Assembly (NCBI RefSeq): GCF_028649475.1
Contig: NZ_JAQSIP010000003.1
Span: 310,001 to 374,000 of the forward strand
DNA length: 64,000 bases
Source: Curvibacter cyanobacteriorum
GTDB taxonomy: Bacteria > Pseudomonadota > Gammaproteobacteria > Burkholderiales > Burkholderiaceae_C
Reading direction: 5' to 3'
Shown here in pieces: positions 19,544-27,857 of the stretch. The stretch's first letter is position 1. Each line of letters starts with the position of its first letter. A program made the translations under genes and the position numbers. Under the pieces are notes generated by a model, which was given only the letters and a program-made list of their open reading frames with translations, had not been told where the DNA came from and searched no databases.

Positions 19544-19552
19544 TGTGGATAA
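19544..19552 (-). promoter_or_regulatory. Perfect DnaA box in the grpE-dnaK gap
   Basis: TTATCCACA on the minus strand, an exact match to the DnaA consensus TTWTNCACA, about 75 bases before the dnaK ATG. A single 9-mer match can arise by chance. Confidence 0.4.
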
Positions 19553-19593
19553 CTCGCCCGGTTTCAAGCCCGGTCGAGCCGTTCACCGCGTCT

Positions 19594-20154
19594 TTATTTG
19601 GGGGCGGCCACCGTCACCAGGGCCGGGCGCAGGGTGCGGTCGGCGATGGAATAGCCTTTTTGCAGCACGGACACCACGGTGTTGGCTTCCTGGTCGGCGG
19701 GCACCATGCTGATGGCTTGGTGCAGGTGCGGGTCGAACTTGCTGCCGGCGGGCGGGTTGATGGCCAGCACCTTGTTGCGCTCGAGGGCGGCGCTCAGTTG
19801 GCGCAGCGTGGCTTCGGCGCCTTCGCGGATCTGTTCGGGGGTGGCGTCCTTGATGGCCAGGCCGGCTTCAAGGCTGTCGGCCACGGGCAGCAGGCTTTCG
19901 GCAAAGCTCTCGATGCCGAACTTGCGCGCTTTGGCGACTTCTTCTTCGGCGCGGCGGCGGGCGTTCTCGGCCTCGGCCTTGGCGCGCAGGAACTGATCGG
20001 CCAGATCGGCGCTCTTGGCCTTCAGGGCGGCGAGTTCGGCTTGGGCCTGGGCCAGGGCTTCAACGTCGTTGGCGGCCTGAGCGGCTTCCAGTTCTTCGGG
20101 GCTCATCGGTCCGCCGGCCATGGCCTGCTGTTGGTTTTCTTTGGAATCAGACAT
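19594..20154 (-). CDS. grpE: Nucleotide exchange factor GrpE
   Basis: Releases ADP from DnaK. The 186 residues have an acidic Gln-rich N-terminus and a long coiled coil (roughly 25-90; [38 protein letters not shown]). The C-terminal beta domain has [19 protein letters not shown] and the closing motif [16 protein letters not shown]. It is the first gene of the heat-shock operon, with its own sigma-32 type promoter. Confidence 0.97.
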   Translation of the reverse strand: MSDSKENQQQAMAGGPMSPEELEAAQAANDVEALAQAQAELAALKAKSADLADQFLRAKAEAENARRRAEEEVAKARKFGIESFAESLLPVADSLEAGLAIKDATPEQIREGAEATLRQLSAALERNKVLAINPPAGSKFDPHLHQAISMVPADQEANTVVSVLQKGYSIADRTLRPALVTVAAPK

Positions 20155-20195
20155 TGTGCTTGGAGTCGATCAGTTGACGAAACGGGATGCCGCGT

Positions 20196-20223
20196 ATCTT
20201 GGGGCGGCCCGGAACTTTTCAAG
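20196..20223 (-). promoter_or_regulatory. Sigma-32 (heat-shock) promoter of grpE-dnaK-dnaJ
   Basis: On the minus strand CTTGAAA (20223-20217), a 12-base spacer and CCCCAAGAT (20204-20196). This is a near-perfect match to the RpoH consensus CTTGAAA / CCCCATNT. It lies about 40 bases before the grpE ATG. Confidence 0.85.
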
Positions 20224-20271
20224 GCGTGGATTGTCCACTGCTTTCATTCCGTTCCCACGCAGCGTGAACGC

Positions 20272-20301
20272 TTGCGAAATTCGCAGGAGCGCTGGTATAC
20301 T
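20272..20301 (+). promoter_or_regulatory. Sigma-70 promoter of rpsF-priB-rpsR-rplI
   Basis: TTGCGA (20272-20277), 18-base spacer, TATACT (20296-20301), about 65 bases ahead of rpsF. It diverges from the grpE heat-shock promoter. Confidence 0.75.
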
Positions 20302-20366
20302 CGTGGGCTTTGCCTTGCCGTACTGCTACAGGCGCAGCGGACGGCTTCACCCAGAAGGAGTACTCA

Positions 20367-20738
20367 ATGCGTCATTATGAAATCGTTTTGCTGATTCACC
20401 CGGATCAGAGCGAACAGGTTCCGGCCATGCTGGAGCGCTACAAGGGCATGATCACCGCCGGCGGCGGCAAGATCCACCGCGTGGAAGACTGGGGCCGTCG
20501 TCAACTGGCGTACCTGATCAACAAGCTGGCCAAGGCCCACTACCTGTGCGTCAACATCGAAGCTGACCAAGCTGTGATGGCCGAACTGGAACACGCGTTC
20601 AAGTTCAACGATGCCGTGCTGCGTCACCTGACCGTCGTCAAGAAGAAGGCTGACACCGGCCCGTCTTCGATGATGAAGACCGTCGAGCGTGAAGAGGCCC
20701 GCAAGGCCCAGCAAGCTGAATTCGCCGCTGCCAACTGA
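20367..20738 (+). CDS. rpsF: 30S ribosomal protein S6
   Basis: Small-subunit protein that pairs with S18 in the platform. The 123 residues begin [31 protein letters not shown] and the typical [11 protein letters not shown] are visible. A good Shine-Dalgarno (AAGGAG) precedes the ATG at 20367. First gene of rpsF-priB-rpsR-rplI. Confidence 0.97.
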   Translation: MRHYEIVLLIHPDQSEQVPAMLERYKGMITAGGGKIHRVEDWGRRQLAYLINKLAKAHYLCVNIEADQAVMAELEHAFKFNDAVLRHLTVVKKKADTGPSSMMKTVEREEARKAQQAEFAAAN

Positions 20739-20777
20739 TCTGGCCTGCGCGATTCGACTGACTGATTCATAGGGAAT

Positions 20778-21065
20778 GTGAACCACTTTGTATTGACTGC
20801 CGTGATCGTTGAGGCCAAGCCGATGCGATTCACCCCTGCTGGTTTGCCTGCACTGGACGTGCGACTCGAAGCCGAGTCGCAAGTCGAAGAGGCAGGTCAG
20901 CAACGCAAGGTGCAAGTCGCCATGCGGGCAGTGGCCCTGGGGGCGCAAGCCGAGCGACTGGCCAGACAGTCGCTGGGCACGGTCTTGAAATTCACCGGAT
21001 TTCTCGCCACCCCCCGCAACGTCAAGACGGTTGTGTTTCACATTCAGGAATTCCAGCAAGATTAA
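20778..21065 (+). CDS. priB: Primosomal replication protein N (PriB)
   Basis: A small OB-fold single-stranded DNA-binding protein for replication restart. The 95 residues ([40 protein letters not shown]) match PriB, and the position between rpsF and rpsR is diagnostic. The start is a GTG at 20778 only a few bases after AGGGA. The N-terminus then matches PriB, whereas the next in-frame ATG would remove the first beta strand. Confidence 0.93.
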   Translation: MNHFVLTAVIVEAKPMRFTPAGLPALDVRLEAESQVEEAGQQRKVQVAMRAVALGAQAERLARQSLGTVLKFTGFLATPRNVKTVVFHIQEFQQD

Positions 21066-21081
21066 ATTTCAGGAGGCCAAC

Positions 21082-21363
21082 ATGGCCACGTTCAAGAAGT
21101 TCAACAAAGACAAGCGCCCGAAGCGCAACACCCAGTCCCTGCTGTTCAAGCGCAAGCGCTTCTGCCGCTTCACCGTCGCTGGCGTCGAAGAAATCGACTA
21201 CAAGGACGTTGACACCCTGCGCGATTTCATCGCTGAAAACGGCAAGATCATCCCCGCTCGCCTGACCGGCACGCGCGCCATCTACCAACGCCAGCTGAAC
21301 ACCGCCATCAAGCGCGCTCGCTTCCTGGCCCTGGTGCCGTACAGCGACCAGCACAAGATCTAA
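21082..21363 (+). CDS. rpsR: 30S ribosomal protein S18
   Basis: Small basic ribosomal protein, 93 residues. Conserved elements are [10 protein letters not shown] near residue 24, [12 protein letters not shown], and the closing [20 protein letters not shown] (20 residues). AGGAGG lies before the ATG at 21082. Confidence 0.97.
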   Translation: MATFKKFNKDKRPKRNTQSLLFKRKRFCRFTVAGVEEIDYKDVDTLRDFIAENGKIIPARLTGTRAIYQRQLNTAIKRARFLALVPYSDQHKI

Positions 21364-21374
21364 GGAGAACAACC

Positions 21375-21827
21375 ATGCAAATCATTCTGCTCGACAAGGT
21401 TGTGAACCTGGGTAACCTGGGCGAAATCGTCAAGGTCAAGGACGGCTACGCCCGCAACTTCCTGATCCCTTCGGGCCGCGCTCGCCGCGCCACCGAAGCC
21501 GCCAAGGCTGAGTTCGAAGCCAAGCGCGCCGAACTCGAAAAGGCCGCTGCCGCCAAGCTGGCCGAAGCCCAAGCCCAAGGCGAAAAGCTGGCCGGTACCA
21601 CCGTCAAGCTGACCCAAAAGGCTGGCGTGGACGGCCGTCTGTTTGGTTCTGTGACCAACCACGACATCGCTGAAGAACTGAACAAGCAAGGCTACAAGGT
21701 CGTCAAGGCCCAGATCCGCCTGCCCAACGGTCCCCTGAAGACCGTCGGCGACAGCACCATCAGCGTGGCTCTGCACACCGACGTGGTGGTTGAAGTCAAC
21801 GTGTCCGTGTACGGCGAAACCGCCTGA
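21375..21827 (+). CDS. rplI: 50S ribosomal protein L9
   Basis: Long two-domain ribosomal protein, 150 residues. The N-terminal domain is [19 protein letters not shown] with the conserved [16 protein letters not shown] long helix rich in Ala, Glu and Lys (about 40-75) joins it to the C-terminal domain, which has [13 protein letters not shown]. Last gene of the operon; a strong terminator follows. Confidence 0.98.
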   Translation: MQIILLDKVVNLGNLGEIVKVKDGYARNFLIPSGRARRATEAAKAEFEAKRAELEKAAAAKLAEAQAQGEKLAGTTVKLTQKAGVDGRLFGSVTNHDIAEELNKQGYKVVKAQIRLPNGPLKTVGDSTISVALHTDVVVEVNVSVYGETA

Positions 21828-21851
21828 TCACGCAGCATCCGTGCTTCTGAG

Positions 21852-21871
21852 AAGCCGCCTTCGGGCGGCTT
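21852..21871 (+). terminator. Intrinsic terminator after rplI
   Basis: AAGCCGCC-TTCG-GGCGGCTT with a stable TTCG tetraloop, followed by TTCTTTTT. Confidence 0.9.
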
Positions 21872-21942
21872 TTCTTTTTGGTGGATGGCTCGGGCCGTGT
21901 GGTCCGGGCTTGTCCCAGGCCTGTCCACGCTGGGGTCACAGC

Positions 21943-21951
21943 TTATCCACA
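21943..21951 (+). promoter_or_regulatory. Perfect DnaA box upstream of dnaB
   Basis: TTATCCACA, an exact DnaA consensus match, 60 bases before the dnaB ATG in a gene-free stretch. A weaker CTGTCCACG lies 22 bases upstream. Confidence 0.5.
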
Positions 21952-22010
21952 GCCTTGTCCCAGACGTTCGGGGCCGAAGCGCGTACGATCAAAGGTTGTC
22001 AAGGAAAGCC

Positions 22011-23528
22011 ATGTCCGCTGTATTTCCCCCCATGGATCCGGATTTCGAACCTGAATTCCACCCGCCGTCGCCCGACGACTTGCTGCATGACCTGCCGCCC
22101 GTGGAGTCGATCCCCCCGCTGGCGTCGTCCCCCAGCCCCGCGGCCGCGGTGGCCGATGTCGACCGCGAGGTCTCGCAACTGCGCGTGCCGCCGCACTCCA
22201 TCGAGGCCGAGTCCAGTGTGCTCGGCGGTTTGCTGCTGGACAACAGCGCCTGGGACCGCGTCGGCGACGTGCTGGCCGAGGGCGACTTTTACCGCTACGA
22301 GCACCGGGTGATCTTTGGGGTGCTGGGGGCGTTGATCAACGCCTCCAAGCCGGCCGACGTGATCACGGTGTACGAGCGCCTGCAGAACCTGGGCAAGTCC
22401 GAAGAGGTGGGGGGGCTGACCTACCTGAACAACCTGGCCCAGTACGTGCCCAGTGCCAGCAACATCCGGCGCTATGCCGAGATCGTGCGCGAGCGCGCGG
22501 TGCTGCGCAAGCTGGTCACCGCCAGCGACGAGATCGCCACCGCGGCCTTCAACCCCAAGGGGCGGCCGGTGGAGAAGATCCTGGACGAGGCCGAAGCCAA
22601 GATCTTCAACATCGGTGAAGAGGGTTCGCGCAACAAGCAGGGCTTTCAGTCCATGGACTCGCTGGTGGTCGACCTGCTGGACCGCGTCCAGGAAATGGCC
22701 GACAACACCAACGACATCACCGGGGTGCCGACCGGCTTCCACGACCTGGACCGCATGACCTCGGGTCTGCAGCCGGGTGACTTGGTGGTGCTGGCCGCGC
22801 GTCCCTCGATGGGCAAGACCGCTTTCGCCATCAACATCGCCGAGCACGTGGCTGTCAACGAGGGCCTGCCGGTGGCGGTGTTCTCGATGGAAATGGGCGC
22901 CGCGCAGCTGGCGGTGCGTATCGTGGGTTCGATCGGGCGCATCAACCAGGGTAACCTGCGCACGGGCAAGCTGACCGATGACGAGTGGCCGCGCCTGACC
23001 GAGGCCATTGAGCGCCTGCGCACCGTGTCGCTGCACATCGATGAAACCCCGGGCTTGTCGCCCGGCGAGTTGCGCGCCAACTCGCGCCGGCTGGCGCGGC
23101 AGTGCGGCAAGATGGGTTTGATCGTGGTCGACTACCTGCAGCTGATGAGCGGTTCGGGGTCGGCAGCCAGTGCCGACAACCGTGCCACTGAACTCGGTGA
23201 AATCTCGCGGGGCTTGAAGATGTTGGCCAAGGAGCTTCAGTGCCCGGTGATCGCACTGTCGCAGCTGAACCGAAGCGTGGAGCAGCGCACCGACAAGCGC
23301 CCCATGATGAGTGACTTGCGTGAGTCCGGCGCCATCGAGCAGGATGCGGACATCATCATGTTTATTTACAGAGACGACTACTACAACAAGGAAAGCAAGG
23401 ATCAGAATCTCGCTGAGGTCATCATCGGCAAGCAGCGTAACGGTCCGACCGGGACGGTGAAGCTGTATTTCCACAAGGCGCAGACTCGGTTCGAAACCTT
23501 GGCGATGGGGGCTTCCGACGACTTTTAA
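22011..23528 (+). CDS. dnaB: Replicative DNA helicase DnaB
   Basis: Hexameric 5'-3' helicase that drives the replication fork. From the ATG at 22011 it has 505 residues. A Pro/Asp-rich N-terminal tail of about 55 residues is roughly 30 longer than in E. coli. The N-terminal domain (LRVPPHSIEAESSVLGGLLL) and linker follow. The RecA-like motor shows Walker A in ARPSMGKTAFA, Walker B in GLIVVDYLQLM, and the C-terminal ALSQLNRSVEQR and DLRESGAIEQDAD. A Shine-Dalgarno AAGGAAAG precedes this ATG. An upstream frame to 21885 exists but would run through the terminator region. Confidence 0.96.
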   Translation: MSAVFPPMDPDFEPEFHPPSPDDLLHDLPPVESIPPLASSPSPAAAVADVDREVSQLRVPPHSIEAESSVLGGLLLDNSAWDRVGDVLAEGDFYRYEHRVIFGVLGALINASKPADVITVYERLQNLGKSEEVGGLTYLNNLAQYVPSASNIRRYAEIVRERAVLRKLVTASDEIATAAFNPKGRPVEKILDEAEAKIFNIGEEGSRNKQGFQSMDSLVVDLLDRVQEMADNTNDITGVPTGFHDLDRMTSGLQPGDLVVLAARPSMGKTAFAINIAEHVAVNEGLPVAVFSMEMGAAQLAVRIVGSIGRINQGNLRTGKLTDDEWPRLTEAIERLRTVSLHIDETPGLSPGELRANSRRLARQCGKMGLIVVDYLQLMSGSGSAASADNRATELGEISRGLKMLAKELQCPVIALSQLNRSVEQRTDKRPMMSDLRESGAIEQDADIIMFIYRDDYYNKESKDQNLAEVIIGKQRNGPTGTVKLYFHKAQTRFETLAMGASDDF

Positions 23529-23543
23529 ATCTGCCAACCGCCC

Positions 23544-24503
23544 ATGTCCCAGCCCGCTGCCCGCCATCTGTTGTCTGTTGCCCACCGTCGCTTGGGGCGG
23601 CGTGGATGGGGGGTGTTGCTGGGCTTGTGTTGGCTGGCCTGTGTGTTGGTGGGCTGGCGCCTTTGGCGCCATGAGCAGGTGGTGCACCACATGCTGCACC
23701 CGGCGCGCCAGGCGCTCACCGCCGAGGAGCGCGCGCAGGCCCAGGCGCGCTTGCCGGGCTTGCGCGAGGTCAGTTTCAACACCACCGATGGCTTGACCTT
23801 GCGGGGTTGGTACGTGCCCTCGCACAGCGGGGCTGCGGTGGTCATGGTGCACGGGGCCGGGGCCAACCGGGCCTGGTTCCTCGAGGAGGCGGTGGCCTTG
23901 TCGCAGCGTGGCCTGGGGGTTTTGTTGTACGACAACCGCGCCAATGGCGAGAGCGATGGCGACACCCAGACCTGGGGTGACCACGAACAAGACGATTTGC
24001 GTGGTGCGCTGGATTTTGTGCAAGCGCAGCCCGACGTCGATCCGCAGCGCCTGGGGGCGGTGGGTTTCTCGATTGGTGCCTACACCGTGGCCATGGTGGC
24101 GGCGCAGGATCCGCGCATCCGTGCCGTGGTGCTCAAGGCGGTCTGGACCTCGCTGCCCGATGAGCTGCTGTTCATGGCGGGCCCCACGGGGCGCTTCAAC
24201 GCCTGGTTGCTGGGGCAGGAGTTCAGCTGGGCGGGGGTGCGGCTGGACCGGGTCCACCCGGGCGACCTGGTGGCGGCGATCGCCCCGCGTCCCTTGTTGG
24301 TGGTGGCGGGTGACCAGGACCGCGATGCGCCCATGAGCGTGTCACGCGCGGTATACGAGGCCGCGCGCGAACCCAAGCAATGGCGCTTGATCCCGGGGGC
24401 CACCCATGTGGACTACGAGCGCCTGGGGGGCGACGCGTTGCACCAGCAGGTGGCCCAGTTCTTCTGCCGCGGCTTGGCGTCGAAGGTGCCCGCGGCGCTT
24501 TGA
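23544..24503 (+). CDS. Membrane-anchored alpha/beta hydrolase
   Basis: A 319-residue alpha/beta-hydrolase with one N-terminal membrane segment (about 21-39), so the enzyme domain is probably outside the cytoplasm or membrane-tethered. The probable triad is Ser176 in the nucleophile elbow GFSIGA, the Asp in VVAGDQDRDAP, and the His in PGATHVDY. The oxyanion-region motif is VHGAGANR. This resembles the BAAT/FrsA-like esterases of the YfhR type. It starts 15 bases after dnaB in the same direction. The substrate cannot be told from sequence. Confidence 0.82.
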   Translation: MSQPAARHLLSVAHRRLGRRGWGVLLGLCWLACVLVGWRLWRHEQVVHHMLHPARQALTAEERAQAQARLPGLREVSFNTTDGLTLRGWYVPSHSGAAVVMVHGAGANRAWFLEEAVALSQRGLGVLLYDNRANGESDGDTQTWGDHEQDDLRGALDFVQAQPDVDPQRLGAVGFSIGAYTVAMVAAQDPRIRAVVLKAVWTSLPDELLFMAGPTGRFNAWLLGQEFSWAGVRLDRVHPGDLVAAIAPRPLLVVAGDQDRDAPMSVSRAVYEAAREPKQWRLIPGATHVDYERLGGDALHQQVAQFFCRGLASKVPAAL

Positions 24504-24623
24504 GCGGGATGGCCAGCGCGTCTGCTGCGCCTTTCAAGCCCCCACGGCCAATGCAATTCACGGCGCAGGCGCTGGCGTGCGCCGACGCTGGGGCTGGGGC
24601 TGGGGCGGTCGCGCCCAGGCGAA

Positions 24624-24651
24624 AAAAAGCCCGCCAGAGGGCGGGCTTTTT
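24624..24651. terminator. Bidirectional terminator between hydrolase and PhoH genes
   Basis: A 12-bp stem AAAAAGCCCGCC / GGCGGGCTTTTT with an AGAG loop, with A and T runs on the two sides. It serves the convergent genes on both strands. Confidence 0.9.
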
Positions 24652-24685
24652 CAGGGCGGGGCGCCTGGGAGGGGCCCCGAAGGGG

Positions 24686-26560
24686 TCAGAGCACCTCGCT
24701 GGCGAAGTCCGCCAGGCGCGAGCGTTCGCCGCGCGCCAGGGTGATGTGCCCGCTGTGGGGCCAGCCCTTGAACTTGTCGACGGCAAAGGTCAGGCCCGAC
24801 GACCCTTCGGTGAGGTAGGGTGTGTCGATCTGCGCGAGGTTGCCCATGCACACGATCTTGGTGCCCGGGCCGGCGCGGGTGATCAGGGTCTTCATCTGCT
24901 TGGGCGTGAGGTTCTGTGCCTCGTCGATGATCACGTACTTGTTCATGAAAGTACGCCCACGCATGAAGTTCATGCTCTTGATCTTGATGCGGCTGCGGAT
25001 CAGTTCGTTGGTGGCCGCGCGGCCCCATTCGCCGGCGTTGCCGCCATCGCCCTTGGCCAGGAACTCGAGGTTGTCGTCGAGGGCACCCATCCAGGGGCCC
25101 ATTTTTTCTTCCTCGGTGCCGGGCAGGAAGCCGATGTCCTCGCCCACGCTGACGGTGGCGCGGGTCATGATGATCTCGGTGTAGCGGCGGTCGTCCAGCA
25201 CCTGGGTCAGGCCGGCGGCCAGGGCCATCAGCGTCTTGCCGGTGCCGGCGGTGCCGGCCAGGGTGACGAAGTCGACTTCCGGGTCCATCAGCAGGTTCAT
25301 CGCGAAGTTCTGCTCGCGGTTGCGTGTGGTCACGCCCCAGATCGAGTTCTTGGCGTGGGCGTAGTCCTTCAGGGTCTGCAGCACGGCGGTCTTGCCGCGG
25401 ATCTCGGTCACCCGGGCGTACAGGCTGGGCTCACCCGGGGCCTCGAAGTACACAAACTGGTTGATCAGCAGGTTGGGCACGATCGGGCCGGCAATGCGGT
25501 AGTAGGTGTGGGCGCCGTTTTGCCAGCTCTCCACCGACTTGCCGTTCTTGGTCCAGAAGTCGGCCGGCAAGGCCAGCGCGCCCGAATACAGCAGGTCGCC
25601 GTCCTCGAGGGTTTTGTCGTTCTGGTAGTCCTCGGCGGCCAGGCCCAGCGCGCGGGCCTTGACCCGCATGTTGATGTCCTTGGACACCAGCACCACCTCG
25701 CGCGGGCTGTTGCCCGAGGCGCCTTCGGTGCTGTGCAGCTTGCGCAGCGCTTCGACCACGCCCAGGATCTGGTTGTCGGCCTTGCCCTGGGGCAGGCTGG
25801 TGGGCAGGCTGTAGTCCAGTGGCTGGGTCTGGAAGAACAGCTTGCCGCCGGCTTCGCGGTGACCGGTGGTGTCGAGCTTCAGGCCGGCTCCGATGTCGGC
25901 ACCCTGGGCGCCCGCGAGGGCGTCGAGCGACCGGCTGGTCTGGCGGGCGTTGCGCGCCACTTCGGTCATGCCCTTCTTGTGACCGTCGAGCTCTTCGAGC
26001 ACGATCATCGGCAAGAAGATGTCGTGTTCCTCGAAGCGGAACAGGCACATCGGGTCGTGCATCAGCACGTTGGTGTCGAGCACAAACAGCTTGGTCGGAC
26101 CGCTGTGGCGCGGCTTGCGGGCGCGCGGGGTCGGCGTGGCCAGTTCGGCCGGTGCCGGGGCTTCGGTGATGGCTTCCACCGGGGCGGGGGTGGGGCTGGC
26201 GCGGCGCTTGCCGCCGCGGGCGCTGGTCGGCGCGGCCGGGGAGGGAGTGGGCGCCGGTGCGACCACAGGGGCGGCGCTGGGCGCTTCCACGCTGGCGACC
26301 GCCGGGGCGCTCAGCAGCGACGACACCTGGGTCGAGGCCTTGCGTCGGCCGCGCGCCGGGCTCGGCGCTGGCGACGGCTCGGGGTGGGTCGCGACCTCCA
26401 GCGTGGGGCTTTGTCGGGCTTGGGCGTGGCGCTCGGTGTCCGGCGCGTCGTCGGTCTTGCCGCGGGCTCGGGGGGGGCGGCTGCTGCGGCTGGCGTTGCT
26501 GTCGTAGGCGCTGCCGGGCAGGATGGTGGCTTTTTTAGACGGGGCGGGCGGCAGAGGCAT
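24686..26560 (-). CDS. PhoH family protein, PIN domain plus PhoH ATPase (YlaK type)
   Basis: A 624-residue protein. A low-complexity Pro/Ala/Ser N-terminus of about 150 residues is followed by a PIN nuclease domain (about 155-290). That domain has acidic residues in FVLDTNVLMHDP, IVLEELDGHKKG and ARNARQTSRSLD. The PhoH-type P-loop ATPase (about 375-624) has Walker A in LAGTAGTGKTLMA and Walker B in YVIIDEAQNLTP. PIN-PhoH proteins are thought to unwind and cut RNA. The ATG at 26558-26560 is chosen because the upstream frame runs through the bcp terminator. The length of the disordered N-terminus is unusual. Confidence 0.9.
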   Translation of the reverse strand: MPLPPAPSKKATILPGSAYDSNASRSSRPPRARGKTDDAPDTERHAQARQSPTLEVATHPEPSPAPSPARGRRKASTQVSSLLSAPAVASVEAPSAAPVVAPAPTPSPAAPTSARGGKRRASPTPAPVEAITEAPAPAELATPTPRARKPRHSGPTKLFVLDTNVLMHDPMCLFRFEEHDIFLPMIVLEELDGHKKGMTEVARNARQTSRSLDALAGAQGADIGAGLKLDTTGHREAGGKLFFQTQPLDYSLPTSLPQGKADNQILGVVEALRKLHSTEGASGNSPREVVLVSKDINMRVKARALGLAAEDYQNDKTLEDGDLLYSGALALPADFWTKNGKSVESWQNGAHTYYRIAGPIVPNLLINQFVYFEAPGEPSLYARVTEIRGKTAVLQTLKDYAHAKNSIWGVTTRNREQNFAMNLLMDPEVDFVTLAGTAGTGKTLMALAAGLTQVLDDRRYTEIIMTRATVSVGEDIGFLPGTEEEKMGPWMGALDDNLEFLAKGDGGNAGEWGRAATNELIRSRIKIKSMNFMRGRTFMNKYVIIDEAQNLTPKQMKTLITRAGPGTKIVCMGNLAQIDTPYLTEGSSGLTFAVDKFKGWPHSGHITLARGERSRLADFASEVL

Positions 26561-26639
26561 GGATGAACGGACTCCTGAAGAGCACTGACAGATAAGAAGG
26601 CGCGAGCGCGGTGCTGGCCTGGGCCGCAACCCAAAAGCA

Positions 26640-26671
26640 AAAAAGCCGCCAGGAGGCCTGGGCGGCTTTTT
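26640..26671 (-). terminator. Intrinsic terminator after bcp
   Basis: Stem AAAAAGCCGCC / GGCGGCTTTTT with a 10-base loop that can pair further. On the minus strand it follows the bcp stop by about 85 bases. Confidence 0.8.
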
Positions 26672-26756
26672 GATCGGTGTGGCGGTGCGAAACCAGCGGC
26701 ATATGCGACCCATTATGCATGAGTCTGATGACGCTGCCGGCTTGGCCGGCGCGGGG

Positions 26757-27242
26757 TCAGGCGGCCTTCTTGAGCGCCTTCAGGGCCTTGACCGACTTCA
26801 AGACTTCATCGACGTGGCCCGGCACTTTGAGGCCGCGCCATTCTTCGACCAGCACGCCATCGGGGCCGATCAGGAAGGTGCTGCGCTCGATGCCCTTGAC
26901 CTTCTTGCCGTACATGATCTTGTTCTTGACCACGCCGAACATGTGGCACATTTTTTCTTCGGTGTCGGCGATCAGTTCGAACGGCAGTTCGAGCTTGAGC
27001 TTGAACTCGTCGTGCGACTTCATGTTGTCGCGCGACACGCCGAACACGGTGGCGCCGGCCTTGACAAAGTCCTTGTACTTGTCACGGAATTGCATGGCTT
27101 CCGTGGTGCAACCCGGGGTATTGTCCTTGGGGTAAAAATACAGCACCACGATCTGGCCGTGGTGGGACGTGTTCGACACCTTGATCCCACCCGTTGCGTT
27201 CGCTTCGAATTCGGGAATGGACTTGTTGACAACGATCGCCAT
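26757..27242 (-). CDS. bcp: Thioredoxin-dependent peroxiredoxin, Bcp/PrxQ family
   Basis: Reduces hydroperoxides with thiols in the cytoplasm. It has 161 residues. The peroxidatic Cys45 is in PKDNTPGCTTE, with the catalytic Thr and Arg context of PrxQ (FYPKD, GIERSTFLIGPDG). The resolving cysteine of many PrxQ proteins, five residues after Cys45, is Met here. The only other cysteine is about residue 99 (KMCHMFGV). The protein is therefore either one-Cys or uses a distant partner. A leader of about 115 bases separates it from the Mth938-like gene on the same strand. Confidence 0.95.
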   Translation of the reverse strand: MAIVVNKSIPEFEANATGGIKVSNTSHHGQIVVLYFYPKDNTPGCTTEAMQFRDKYKDFVKAGATVFGVSRDNMKSHDEFKLKLELPFELIADTEEKMCHMFGVVKNKIMYGKKVKGIERSTFLIGPDGVLVEEWRGLKVPGHVDEVLKSVKALKALKKAA

Positions 27243-27358
27243 AGAACTTCAATCTCGTGTGACAGGTGTGACCTAAGATGGTCGGGTATGGAGGCATTGC
27301 ACCTCTCTCTTTGGCCCCCCCATCCGCAACTCGAGATTTTACCCTGAAAACCGCCGCA

Positions 27359-27748
27359 TCAGGGTGATGGCGCTTGCGCGTCCTCCAGCAGCAGGGCTGC
27401 GGCCACCTTGCGACCCTCGCCCGCGAGGATGTTGTAGGTGCGGCAGGCGGCCTGGGTGTCCATGGTTTCGAGGCCGATGCGGCGTTCCATCAGGGGGCGC
27501 AACCAGGCCGCTGGCGGGAACCGGTTGCGCAGGCCGCTGCCGAACACCACCACCTCGCAGTCCAGCGCCGCCAGTTGGGCGAAATGGCCTTCGTTGAGGT
27601 CTTCAAAGCGGGTCGCGCCCCAGTCGAATTGCTCGCCCTGGCTGCTGACCACCACACTGCCGTGGTGCTTCTGGCCATCGATGGCAATCCAACCCGGGCC
27701 GTAGCCATTGATGGAGGGAACGTCGTACTTGTCGGGTTGGAGTTTCAT
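27359..27748 (-). CDS. Mth938-like (DUF498) domain protein
   Basis: A 129-residue protein of the Mth938-like fold family. It shows the usual pattern YGPGWIAIDGQ, GEQFDWGA, EVVVFGSGLRNRFP and the late motif METMDTQAACRTYNIL, written here as TMDTQAACRTYN. Relatives include a mitochondrial complex I assembly factor (NDUFAF3); bacterial members have no settled role. It is upstream of bcp on the same strand and divergent from alaA. Confidence 0.85.
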   Translation of the reverse strand: MKLQPDKYDVPSINGYGPGWIAIDGQKHHGSVVVSSQGEQFDWGATRFEDLNEGHFAQLAALDCEVVVFGSGLRNRFPPAAWLRPLMERRIGLETMDTQAACRTYNILAGEGRKVAAALLLEDAQAPSP

Positions 27749-27857
27749 GGTGCGTTGGGCCAGTCAGGGGGCGCTGCACTGGGTGGGCGCAGAACTGTGG
27801 TCAAATTATAGGTTTCGCTTCTGATGACTTAACACCGGAGGGGACATTCCCGACACT

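Noticed and set aside
19562-19568. A CTTGAAA before dnaK as a second heat-shock promoter
   Set aside because: The -10 at normal spacing (CCACACCT) is a poor match to CCCCATNT. It is not listed as a feature; the grpE promoter is enough.
21999-24257. A 752-codon frame antisense to dnaB and the hydrolase
   Set aside because: It crosses two well-supported sense genes and has His/Arg/Gln-rich composition typical of shadow frames.
24380-26566. A 728-codon frame opposite the PhoH gene
   Set aside because: The minus strand has PIN and P-loop motifs; the plus frame is low-complexity Gly/Arg/Gln/His.
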